Positions 1 to 6,473 of a stretch of 8,811 nt of DNA are shown piece after piece. The notes below the pieces were generated by a model. It was not told where the DNA came from. It saw nothing but the letters and a program-made list of their open reading frames with translations, and did no database searches. Each line of letters starts with the position of its first letter. Positions within the stretch are counted from its first letter, which is position 1. The DNA comes from an uncultured Solirubrobacterales bacterium (lineage in GTDB: Bacteria; Actinomycetota; Thermoleophilia; Solirubrobacterales; Solirubrobacteraceae), in NCBI GenBank assembly GCA_903953065.1, contig CAJBIG010000106.1, forward strand, positions 1-8,811. Reading direction: 5' to 3'. The translations under genes and the position numbers were made by a program.

Positions 1-683
1 CGCCAACTCAGCGCGAGCCTGGAGACGCCATCACGACGGCCAACATCTCAACACTGACGGGGCTTTTTGACCGCCTTCAGTCGACAGGGCGGGTTCTCAA
101 CTCGGCTGCTGCCGGATCAGCTCAGAAGAGTAAGCTTCTTGACGTCTTCCTTGATGAGTACGGCGTTCAAACCAACCCGCCGGACAAGCTTCAGGGCCTC
201 TCGCCCGCCAAGCAGGACGAGTACTACCAGCAGGTCTCGTACATGATGTGGAAGAACCCGCGCGTCAAGCTGCTCGCTTTCTATCTCTGGCAGGACGAGC
301 CCTACACGCTGGCTAAGAGCTGGGCCTGGCAGTCCGGCATGTACTACGCGAACGGCAAGATCAAGCCGTCGGGGCGGAGCTTCCCCCACCCCTTCTGGGT
401 CGACCTGCCGAAGGGGTCAAAGAGCGCCACCGTCTGGGGTCAGGTACGCCCTCCCCAGGGAAGCTTGGCTAAACAAGCGACCGCTGCGGCGACTAAGAGC
501 GTCACGGTTCAGGTTCGATCTGGCAACTCAGCATCGTTCAAGGATCTGAAGACCGTGTCGCCGAACGCCGACGGTTATTTCTCTTTCAAAGCATCAATCG
601 CCGGCACACGGTCGTTCCGGTTCGTCTACGGCAGCCCGGCGCAGAGCTCCGAGGTACGGACGGTCACGCCACGTCGCAGGTAA
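1..683 (+). CDS. Secreted clan-A glycoside-hydrolase-like protein, C-terminal part (5' truncated by window)
   Basis: The reading frame is open from the window edge (first full codon at position 3) to the TAA at 681-683, giving 226 visible residues; the start lies upstream. It is a paralogue of the next gene: both share a beta7-type motif (here DEYGVQTNPP, there SEWGYQTNPP), then PRVKLL..YLW, SFP.PFW and WGQVRP in the same order. The Glu of DEYG (codon 156-158) matches the nucleophile position of clan GH-A TIM barrels. From about visible residue 135 onward there is a small beta-rich module beginning at WGQVRP and ending in an Arg-rich tail. An internal ATG pair at 243-248 is not the start, because homology and the catalytic Glu lie upstream of it. 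The N-terminal barrel half, acid/base residue and signal peptide are outside the window. Substrate is unknown. Family-level call is fairly sure; enzymatic activity is inferred. Confidence 0.75.
   Translation, partial: PTQREPGDAITTANISTLTGLFDRLQSTGRVLNSAAAGSAQKSKLLDVFLDEYGVQTNPPDKLQGLSPAKQDEYYQQVSYMMWKNPRVKLLAFYLWQDEPYTLAKSWAWQSGMYYANGKIKPSGRSFPHPFWVDLPKGSKSATVWGQVRPPQGSLAKQATAAATKSVTVQVRSGNSASFKDLKTVSPNADGYFSFKASIAGTRSFRFVYGSPAQSSEVRTVTPRRR
258..274 (+). repeat. 17-nt exact repeat shared by the tandem GH-like paralogues
   Basis: This 17-nt string is identical to 1793-1809 in the next gene and encodes the end of the PRVKLL motif in both. A second pair, 435-452 and 1985-2002, matches at 17 of 18 bases and encodes WGQVRP. 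These are islands of nucleotide identity inside otherwise diverged paralogues. They mark duplication, not a separate repeat element. Confidence 0.6.
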
Positions 684-685
684 CG

Positions 686-2206
686 ATGGCTCGCTGGGCT
701 CAGATCCCGTCGGCTTGGATTCAACGCAGCGCCGTTCTCGTCGCCGCCGCGGCTCTCTGCGCGGTATTGGCCGCGCCTGCGTCCGCCGCCGTCAAACCGC
801 GCGCGATGGTCGGCATCTCCGACCCCGTTGCGACCGGTCCGACGGCTGGACTGTTGGAAGCGTTCGCGCCCCGTTGGCGCGCCGCCGGAGTCGATCTGGC
901 AAGCGTCACCGCCGACTGGCGCGAGATCGCGCCCGAGAAGGACTCGAAGGCGCCACCCGCGGGTTTCGACGGCGGAGACCCTTCCTCGCCGCTATATAAC
1001 TGGGCCAATCTTGACCGCGTCATCAATGTCCTTCGAGCCAACAAGCTCGAGCCACTGCTCACGATCACCGGTCCAGGCCCGCTTTGGACCAGCACAGACC
1101 CAGAACGCGGCAGCGCGCGCTACCGCCCGGACCCGGTGATGTTTGCTGCCTTCGCCAGAGCGGTCGCGCTCCGTTACGGCGCGCGGGTCGGCCGCTACAT
1201 CGTCTGGTACGAGCCAAACGATGCCGCTAACCTGCGGCCGCAGTGGTACTGCACAAGGGGCGCCTGCGCGCCACGGTCGCCGCAGATCTATCGGGCAATC
1301 TTCAACAGTGCGGCAAACGCCATACGCGGCGCCGACGGAGGTAGCGAAGTGCTTGCCGGCGCGCTCGCGGCGCGTGGTCGGAGCGCGCCGGAAGACTCGG
1401 ATGACCCGCTCACACCGGTCGCTTGGCTGCGGGCCTTTGGCTGCGTTGACTCCGATGGAGTAGCCGATCGAAACGCGCCGACATGCGACGAGTTCGAGCC
1501 TGCCTCTGTCGACGGATTGGCGTACCACCCCGATCAGCGGGGCGGCGCTCCGAGCAAACACCTTCGCAACACGGCGGAGGCCGGGATCAACGACACGCCG
1601 CGGCTCACGCGTGTTTTGGACCAGATGCAGCTCAGCGGCGGCATCGTCAACGCTGCCGATGCGAGCGCTCCCATTGACCTTTATTTCAGCGAATGGGGCT
1701 ACCAGACGAACCCTCCCGACGTCTTTAGTGGCGTCAGCCTTCAGAGCCAGGACAAATGGCTCCAAGAGGGCGCAAAGATCGTCTACGGCCAGCCGCGCGT
1801 CAAGCTGCTTGGCCAGTACCTCTGGCGCGATCAGCCGGTCCGCGATTCAGGCCAAGGGGTCGATGCCTACTCCGGGGGGCAGAGCGGCCTGTACGGGTTT
1901 GACGGCATCGCCAAACCTGCCGCTTCGAGTTTTCCGAATCCGTTCTGGGCCATCTCGCTCGTTGGCAGCCGCGCGGCAAGCCTATGGGGTCAGGTTCGCC
2001 CTGGAGGCGCGCATACGGTCGCCATCGAGCGCCGTATCGGTCGCAACCGCTACCGGCAGGTGGCCTCCGTCGAGACGGACGGCCAGGGTTACTTCAGGTC
2101 ACGGCTGCCGCTCTCAACGACGGCAAAGTTTCGCTACTGGTGGACGCCGTCATCCGGATCCAAGAAGCGGCGCTACTCCGATTCAATCTCCGTTCGACCG
2201 CGCTGA
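686..2206 (+). CDS. Secreted clan-A glycoside-hydrolase-like protein (GH5/GH39-type TIM barrel), complete
   Basis: 506 aa. Residues 1-34 form a signal peptide: Arg at 3 and 14, a hydrophobic Ala/Val/Leu stretch at 16-30, and a likely cleavage after APASA. Cys25 has no lipobox. Residues about 40-420 look like a TIM barrel: VTADWREIAP (75-84), YNWANLDRVI (104-113), LLTITGPGPLW (124-134), VWYEPN with candidate acid/base Glu176, a YHP motif (280-282) as on beta6, and SEWGY with candidate nucleophile Glu336. Residues about 431-506 are a beta-rich C-terminal module starting at WGQVRP. Clan GH-A enzymes normally have Asn before the acid/base Glu; here it is Tyr175. Cys189/Cys194 and Cys253/Cys267 could form loop disulfides in an exported protein. 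The ATG is 2 nt after the upstream stop with no clear Shine-Dalgarno, which suggests co-transcription and translational coupling. Export and fold are well supported; substrate, and whether it is active, are unknown. Confidence 0.75.
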   Translation: MARWAQIPSAWIQRSAVLVAAAALCAVLAAPASAAVKPRAMVGISDPVATGPTAGLLEAFAPRWRAAGVDLASVTADWREIAPEKDSKAPPAGFDGGDPSSPLYNWANLDRVINVLRANKLEPLLTITGPGPLWTSTDPERGSARYRPDPVMFAAFARAVALRYGARVGRYIVWYEPNDAANLRPQWYCTRGACAPRSPQIYRAIFNSAANAIRGADGGSEVLAGALAARGRSAPEDSDDPLTPVAWLRAFGCVDSDGVADRNAPTCDEFEPASVDGLAYHPDQRGGAPSKHLRNTAEAGINDTPRLTRVLDQMQLSGGIVNAADASAPIDLYFSEWGYQTNPPDVFSGVSLQSQDKWLQEGAKIVYGQPRVKLLGQYLWRDQPVRDSGQGVDAYSGGQSGLYGFDGIAKPAASSFPNPFWAISLVGSRAASLWGQVRPGGAHTVAIERRIGRNRYRQVASVETDGQGYFRSRLPLSTTAKFRYWWTPSSGSKKRRYSDSISVRPR

Positions 2207-2222
2207 GCAGTTATCAGCTGCG
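2199..2222. terminator. Candidate bidirectional hairpin between convergent genes
   Basis: Only 7 bp separate the stops of the upstream + gene and of ispG (-). Bases 2199-2206 can pair with 2214-2222 (8 bp, one bulged T at 2219, 7-nt loop), and each arm contains one of the two stop codons. There is no T-run on either side, so it is not a standard intrinsic terminator. It may only slow polymerase or protect 3' ends. Confidence 0.3.
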
Positions 2223-3497
2223 CGTGAAACGGCGACCGGCAGACGGTGAGGCTTCTTCGTCTATCAACTTCTTGGGCGTAATGCCGGCCGCTTCCAGAAC
2301 GTCGTCGCCACCGCCGGCCTTCTCGCTGGCTTCGGCTTCCATCGCCGCCAAGCGCTCTGGCGTCATCGCTTCAGCGTCTTCGTTCTCGGCAAGCCATTCC
2401 GCTGCTTCAGCGGCGGCCGCCTCGTCGCGGACTACGGTCTTGCCGGAATCGTAATAGCGATCGATTTCGGCGAAGAGCTCGTCAACGAGGCGCTCTGTCG
2501 GCACCTTCTTCAATGGCTCACCCTTCGAGAAGATCATCCCTGCGTCCTTGGCGCCGGTGATACCGAAGTCGGCGTGCCGAGCCTCGCCGATTCCGTTGAC
2601 GGCGCAGCCGAGCACGGACACCTCGATTGCGTCGGGGTAGGCAGCGAGCCGCTCCTCAACTTCGATCACGACCGAATCCATGTCGAACTGCAGCCGCCCG
2701 CAGGTGGGGCACGCGATAAGTACCGGGCCGCGTTCGCGAAGCTTCAGAGCCTTGAGGATCTCCCAACCGACCTTGACCTCCTCTTCGGCATGGAATGTCG
2801 AAAGAGAGATACGGATCGTGTCGCCAATATTGTCGGCCAGCAGCGTGCCAAGGCCAACGGCGGACTTCAGCGACCCCGTCCAGCGCGTACCGGCTTCGGT
2901 TACGCCGAGATGAATTGGGTACGGAATCCGCTCCGAAAGTCTGCGGTTGGATGCGATCGTGTTCGGCACGCTGGTCGACTTCATCGAGATCTTGAAATCT
3001 GTGAACTGAAGCTTTTCCATCAGCTCGACGAACTCGACCGCGGCCGTTACGAGGGCCTCAACCGGGTCGCTGAACTCGAGCTCCATCAAGTGTTTCGGCA
3101 GCGAACCCGAGTTGACGCCGATCCGCAGCGGCACGCCGGCCGCTGCAGCGGCAGCAACGACCTCTGCGACCTTCTCTGGCCCGCCGATGTTGCCGGGGTT
3201 CAGGCGCACGCATGCGGCGCCGCTGGCGATCGCCTTCAGCGCCAACGTGTGATTGAAGTGGATGTCGGCGATGATCGGTATCGGTGACTGGGCCACCAGC
3301 GTCTTCAGTGCTTCGGCGTCGGCTTCGCGCGGCACCGCGCAACGGATCAGATCGGCGCCGGCATCGGCGCACCGAAGAATCTGTGCCAGCGTCGCTTCGA
3401 CGTTGGCGGTCTCGGTCTTGGTCATCGTCTGGACGGCCACCGGCGCGCCACCGCCGATCAGGACGCCCCCAACGTTGATCTGTCGCTCAGAAGCCAC
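2214..3497 (-). CDS. ispG: 4-hydroxy-3-methylbut-2-en-1-yl diphosphate synthase (IspG/GcpE)
   Basis: Cytosolic [4Fe-4S] enzyme of the MEP isoprenoid pathway. It reductively opens the cyclodiphosphate MEcPP to HMBPP, the substrate of IspH. The 427-residue product begins with the family's VGGVLIGGGAPVAVQTMT-type segment (residues 9-26) and a TIM barrel with ADIHF (77-81) and RLNPGNIG (98-105). The cluster domain has CPTCGR (Cys263, Cys266), Cys298 in GCAVNG and Glu305. The spacing of these four residues equals that of Escherichia coli Cys270, Cys273, Cys305 and Glu312. The start is GTG at 3495-3497: it fits the family N-terminus, and no earlier start fits better. No Shine-Dalgarno precedes it, but a TACACT box lies 6 nt upstream, suggesting a leaderless transcript. 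E. coli IspG has about 372 residues; here about 75 extra acidic, Ala/Glu-rich residues (352-427) follow the conserved core. The gene normally follows dxr-rseP in actinobacteria. Confidence 0.97.
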   Translation of the reverse strand: MASERQINVGGVLIGGGAPVAVQTMTKTETANVEATLAQILRCADAGADLIRCAVPREADAEALKTLVAQSPIPIIADIHFNHTLALKAIASGAACVRLNPGNIGGPEKVAEVVAAAAAAGVPLRIGVNSGSLPKHLMELEFSDPVEALVTAAVEFVELMEKLQFTDFKISMKSTSVPNTIASNRRLSERIPYPIHLGVTEAGTRWTGSLKSAVGLGTLLADNIGDTIRISLSTFHAEEEVKVGWEILKALKLRERGPVLIACPTCGRLQFDMDSVVIEVEERLAAYPDAIEVSVLGCAVNGIGEARHADFGITGAKDAGMIFSKGEPLKKVPTERLVDELFAEIDRYYDSGKTVVRDEAAAAEAAEWLAENEDAEAMTPERLAAMEAEASEKAGGGDDVLEAAGITPKKLIDEEASPSAGRRFTRS

Positions 3498-3503
3498 GCA
3501 GAG

Positions 3504-3509
3504 AGTGTA
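3504..3509 (-). promoter_or_regulatory. Candidate -10 element for a leaderless ispG transcript
   Basis: On the minus strand the sequence reads TACACT, then six bases, then the GTG start. A TANNNT box at -12 to -7 puts the transcription start at the G of GTG, the usual layout of leaderless actinobacterial genes. This fits the lack of a ribosome binding site. No convincing -35 hexamer is seen at 16-18 bp upstream. Confidence 0.4.
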
Positions 3510-3538
3510 CGAAGGAGGGCTGAAGAAGGACTTGGAGA

Positions 3539-3544
3539 TACTCT
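3539..3544 (+). promoter_or_regulatory. Candidate -10 element for the alpha-hydroxy-acid oxidase gene
   Basis: TACTCT fits TANNNT and lies 10 nt before the ATG at 3555, which would give a 5' leader of only a few bases. The nearest purine-rich ribosome-site candidate, GGAGA at 3534-3538, is 16 nt from the ATG, longer than ideal. A much better AAGGAGGG at 3512-3519 is too far upstream to serve this ATG. No -35 match is clear. Confidence 0.25.
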
Positions 3545-3554
3545 CAGCACTGCA

Positions 3555-4628
3555 ATGAGCGCCTCCCCCGAGCCAATCAACGTAACCGACTACGAACGGC
3601 TGGCAAGCGAGCTTCTGGCCGATGGCCCGGCCGGCTACTTCAATGGTGGCGCCGGTGACGAGAACACGCTGCGAGCGAACGCCGAGGCCTGGAGCAGGGT
3701 CACGCTAAGACCACGCGTTTGCGTCGACGTGGGCGATATGTCGACAGCGGTCACGGTGCTCGGCGAGCAGCTGTCGATGCCGATCCTCGTCGCGCCGACC
3801 GCGCTCCAGCGGATGGCTCACGATGACGGCGAACCCGCGATGGCGAAGGCAGCTCAGGCAGCGGGCACCTTGATGGTCTGCTCGACGCTGGCCAGCTCCA
3901 GCTTGGCCGAGATTGCTGCAGCCGCACCGGGCGGGCGGCGCTGGTTGCAGCTCTATCTTTGCCGCGACCGGTCGGTTAGCAACGCGCTCGTCGATCAGGC
4001 GGTAGAGGCCGGAGCAACGGCAATCGTCGTCACCGTCGACGCGCCGTACGCCGGCCTTCGCGAACGCGACCCGCGGAGTGGCTTCGTCGTGCCGGACCAC
4101 ATCGATATGCCAGGCGTAACCGCCGCGCTCGGGCGCTCCGCCGGGCTGACAGTCGAAGAGTTCTTCTCAATGGTCGATCCGACGCTGACTTGGGCCAAAC
4201 TCGAGGCGTTCATCGCGAGCGCACCTCTGCCCGTGCTCGTGAAGGGAATCCAGTGTGGCGAGGACGCCCGCCTTGCTTGCGACCACGGGGTGTCGGGCAT
4301 CATCGTTTCAAACCACGGTGGCCGTCAGCTCGACAATGTTGCACCAACAGCTGACGTTCTCGGCGAGGTCGTTGAAGCGGTGTCAGGACGCGTTGAGGTG
4401 CTGGTCGACGGCGGCATCCGACGCGGCAGCGACGTCTGCGGCGCTCTGGCTCTGGGCGCCAGCGCCGTTCTCGTCGGGCGGCCGGCGCTCTGGGGCCTGA
4501 CGGTCGGCGGCGCCGCGGGGGCAGAACGGGTGCTCGAGATACTTCGCCGCGAACTCGAGATTACGCTCGCCCTGCTCGGCGTCACCTCGCCAACGCAGCT
4601 AACAAGAGCTCACGTCGCGGGCGCGTAG
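3555..4628 (+). CDS. FMN-dependent alpha-hydroxy-acid oxidase/dehydrogenase (glycolate/L-lactate oxidase family)
   Basis: Soluble TIM-barrel flavoenzyme of 357 residues, probably cytosolic. The family oxidises L-2-hydroxy acids (lactate, glycolate or longer) to 2-oxo acids, passing electrons to O2 or another acceptor. The catalytic set aligns with spinach glycolate oxidase: Tyr28 (GYFNGGAGDE), Tyr134 in QLY, Arg169 in GLRERD, Lys230 in VLVKGI, and the signature SNHGGRQLD (252-260) with His254 and Arg257. The FMN phosphate site VDGGIRRGSD (284-293) and ASAVLVGRP (302-310) are intact. Thr82 is glycolate-oxidase-like. Leu112 sits where glycolate oxidase has an active-site Trp, a change seen in lactate-preferring members, so substrate is unsettled. 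The loop after residue 180 is short, and there is no membrane segment as in mandelate dehydrogenase or LldD. ATG 3555 is the only reasonable start in frame. The gene is divergent from ispG and overlaps the acyl-CoA synthetase 3' end by 19 bp. No electron-transfer partner is adjacent. Confidence 0.9.
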   Translation: MSASPEPINVTDYERLASELLADGPAGYFNGGAGDENTLRANAEAWSRVTLRPRVCVDVGDMSTAVTVLGEQLSMPILVAPTALQRMAHDDGEPAMAKAAQAAGTLMVCSTLASSSLAEIAAAAPGGRRWLQLYLCRDRSVSNALVDQAVEAGATAIVVTVDAPYAGLRERDPRSGFVVPDHIDMPGVTAALGRSAGLTVEEFFSMVDPTLTWAKLEAFIASAPLPVLVKGIQCGEDARLACDHGVSGIIVSNHGGRQLDNVAPTADVLGEVVEAVSGRVEVLVDGGIRRGSDVCGALALGASAVLVGRPALWGLTVGGAAGAERVLEILRRELEITLALLGVTSPTQLTRAHVAGA

Positions 4629-6418
4629 AGCGCCTCGATCTCGTCCGCATACTTCGCCGCGATCGGCTTGCGCTTGAGCTTCATCGTTGGTGTTAGTTCG
4701 TCACCACCTGGTTCCCACTCGGTGCCAAGCAGCTTGAACTTCTTTATCTGCTCGACCCGCGCGAGGTGCGAGTTGCCCTCGTCGACAGCTTCCTGAACCA
4801 ACTTCAGCAAGTCGGCGTTCTGGGAGAGCGAAGCGATCGATGCGTCTTCAATTCCTTCGCGCGCGGCCCACTGCGGCGCGAAGTCGGCATCGAGCGAGAT
4901 GAGCGCGGTGTTGTAAGGGCGCCCGTCGCCGATGCAGCAAACCTGATCGATCAGCGGCGATGCGGTCTTGATCTGCGCCTCGATATTCGCAGGCGACATG
5001 TTCTTTCCCGCTGCGTTGATGATGATTTCCTTCTTGCGGTCAACGATCTTGAGGTACATCGCGGCGTCAAACTGACCGATATCGCCGGTCGCAAGCCAGC
5101 CGTCGGCATCGATCGTGGCCGCCGTTTCGGCGGGCATGTTGCGATATCCGAGCATGATCAGGTCGCCGCGGATCATCACCTCACCGTCTTCTGCGAGCTT
5201 CAGCTCGACGCCCGGCACGGCGGGGCCCACTGTGCCGATCCGGATCTTGCCCGGCGGGTTCACGGTTCCGCCGCCGCAAGTCTCTGACATTCCCCATAGC
5301 TCGGCTAGAGGCAGGCCGATTGCGTGGAAGAACTCCAGAACTTCAACGGGCGTCGGCGCGGCACCGACGTTGATCGTGACGACTTGATCGAGCCCGAGCA
5401 TGACCCTTAGCGCAGCGAAGTACTTCTCATCGGCCTCTGCGACGGTTGCGGCCATTTCGGCTGGAACCTCTTCGCCGGCCTGTTCCAGCCGCACCTTTTC
5501 AATGGCTGCGTTCAGAGCCGCCTCCAACGGTTCGCGCTGTTCGTCGGGCTGGCCAGCGACCATCGCTTGAAGTCCGCCGCGCAGCTTCTCCCAAATTCGC
5601 GGCACGGCAAAGAACCAGTTGGGGCGGACCTCGGGCAGTACCTCCATCAGAAGCTTGTGGTCGGGCACCGAGGTGATTTCGAATCCCATCACGGCGGGGA
5701 TGTAGTGGTGCGCGGCGCGTTCGGCGATATGAGCCGAAGGAAGCCAGCTAATCACCCGAGACCGGCGGGGAAAGTTGACGATTTCTGAGGTGCTGCGGAC
5801 TGTCGACATCAGGTTGTGGTGGGTCAATTGAACGCCTTTTGGCGGCCCGGTTGTCCCGCTCGTATAGATCAATGTGAGGACGTCGTCGGGATCTATCTCG
5901 TCGGTTGCAGCAGCGCCGTCGAAGTCGGGATCGCTCTCTTCGAGTTCGGCGAGGCTGATCGTCCCTTCGACTCCCGATGGCGGGCCGTCCACGAGGACGA
6001 TCTTGGGCGGCTGATCGAGCTTTGCGCAGGCGGCCTGAACCGTTTCCAGATATGTCGGTTCAGTAACAATCACCTTGCTTGCCGAGTCCTCAAGTAGATA
6101 GTCGATCTGATCGGCGCTGTATGTCTGGTAGACGGAAAATGGTGTGCCGCCCGCGATCATCACACCGAAGTCGATGATGTGAAATTCCGGCCGGTTGACG
6201 AGCATCAGCGCGACCGTGTCGCCCTTCGAGATGCCCAATCCACGGAGGCCCCCTGCGATTCGGTCGGCGCGCTCCAGCCCTTCGCGCCACGTAATTAGGA
6301 CCGACCCGTCGCGATTCTTAACCCATGTTTCGTCGCCGTTCTCGGCGGCTGTGATGCGCAAAGCTGCCGCCAACGTAGGCGCTTCCATTGCGGCGTACTC
6401 CACTACCTCGCTCGTCAT
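4610..6418 (-). CDS. Long-chain fatty acid--CoA ligase (FadD15-type, AMP-forming)
   Basis: Adenylate-forming enzyme of 602 residues. It activates a fatty acid with ATP to an acyl-AMP, then forms acyl-CoA, feeding phospholipid or storage-lipid synthesis or beta-oxidation. Visible motifs in order: the ATP-binding loop YTSGTTGPPKG (185-195); LPSAHIAER (226-234); the ACSL/FadD15-type helical insertion at about 280-340; LWGMSET (374-380); GWLATGDIG with Asp446 (440-448); the hinge DRKKEIIINAAGKNMSP (460-476); and the C-terminal TPTMKLKRK (576-584) with the candidate catalytic Lys580. The presence of the 280-340 insertion and the length favour long-chain ACSL/FadD15 over acetyl-CoA synthetase. The ATG at 6416-6418 is fixed by a strong AAGGAGA six nt upstream. 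No signal peptide or obvious membrane helix. It lies between rseP and ispG, 62 nt after rseP, and probably has its own promoter. Exact chain length cannot be read from the sequence. Confidence 0.92.
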   Translation of the reverse strand: MTSEVVEYAAMEAPTLAAALRITAAENGDETWVKNRDGSVLITWREGLERADRIAGGLRGLGISKGDTVALMLVNRPEFHIIDFGVMIAGGTPFSVYQTYSADQIDYLLEDSASKVIVTEPTYLETVQAACAKLDQPPKIVLVDGPPSGVEGTISLAELEESDPDFDGAAATDEIDPDDVLTLIYTSGTTGPPKGVQLTHHNLMSTVRSTSEIVNFPRRSRVISWLPSAHIAERAAHHYIPAVMGFEITSVPDHKLLMEVLPEVRPNWFFAVPRIWEKLRGGLQAMVAGQPDEQREPLEAALNAAIEKVRLEQAGEEVPAEMAATVAEADEKYFAALRVMLGLDQVVTINVGAAPTPVEVLEFFHAIGLPLAELWGMSETCGGGTVNPPGKIRIGTVGPAVPGVELKLAEDGEVMIRGDLIMLGYRNMPAETAATIDADGWLATGDIGQFDAAMYLKIVDRKKEIIINAAGKNMSPANIEAQIKTASPLIDQVCCIGDGRPYNTALISLDADFAPQWAAREGIEDASIASLSQNADLLKLVQEAVDEGNSHLARVEQIKKFKLLGTEWEPGGDELTPTMKLKRKPIAAKYADEIEALYAPAT

Positions 6419-6423
6419 CGCGG

Positions 6424-6430
6424 TCTCCTT
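6424..6430 (-). promoter_or_regulatory. Ribosome binding site of the acyl-CoA synthetase gene
   Basis: AAGGAGA on the minus strand, about 5-6 nt before the ATG at 6416-6418. It is the only near-consensus Shine-Dalgarno at proper spacing in the window, and it confirms this start. Confidence 0.8.
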
Positions 6431-6447
6431 GCAGTTGGTTGGCCTTC

Positions 6448-6473
6448 AAAAAAACTACCTATTCCGGCTAGCT
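6448..6473 (-). terminator. Candidate intrinsic terminator after rseP
   Basis: Read on the minus strand, 6473-6466 pairs with 6459-6453 (7 bp including one G-U pair, one bulged G from position 6468, 6-nt loop). Seven T residues follow at 6454-6448, partly overlapping the stem foot. It starts 8 nt after the rseP stop. The stem is short and the bulge weakens it, so it may be leaky. T-runs like this are rare elsewhere in this GC-rich window, which favours a real signal. Confidence 0.5.

Noticed and set aside
243..683. Taking the ATG at 243 as the start of a small secreted protein
   Set aside because: The frame is open to the window edge, and residues upstream of 243 align with the paralogue, including the catalytic-type Glu.
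743..760. Cys25 of the GH-like protein as a lipoprotein cysteine
   Set aside because: The preceding residues (A-A-L) do not fit a lipobox, and a standard signal peptidase I site (APASA) follows.
992..1765. Long open frame on the minus strand inside the GH-like gene
   Set aside because: It is antisense to a gene with a signal peptide and GH-A motifs. Its product shows no family motif, and GC-rich coding sequence commonly leaves such frames open.
2574..3287. Long + strand open frame opposite ispG
   Set aside because: ispG is certain from its Fe-S ligands; the antisense product has no recognisable motif and no ribosome site.
3555..4628. Mycofactocin-linked flavoprotein (MftD) or membrane L-lactate dehydrogenase (LldD)
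   Set aside because: No mycofactocin genes are nearby, and the loop region lacks a membrane-inserting segment; a soluble oxidase-type enzyme fits better.
4766..5287. + strand open frame opposite the acyl-CoA synthetase
   Set aside because: Shadow of a gene with all adenylate-forming motifs; Arg/Asp-rich product typical of antisense translation.
6448..6454. The A7/T7 run as a programmed slippage site
   Set aside because: It lies between genes, not within a reading frame, and follows a hairpin; a terminator explains it better.
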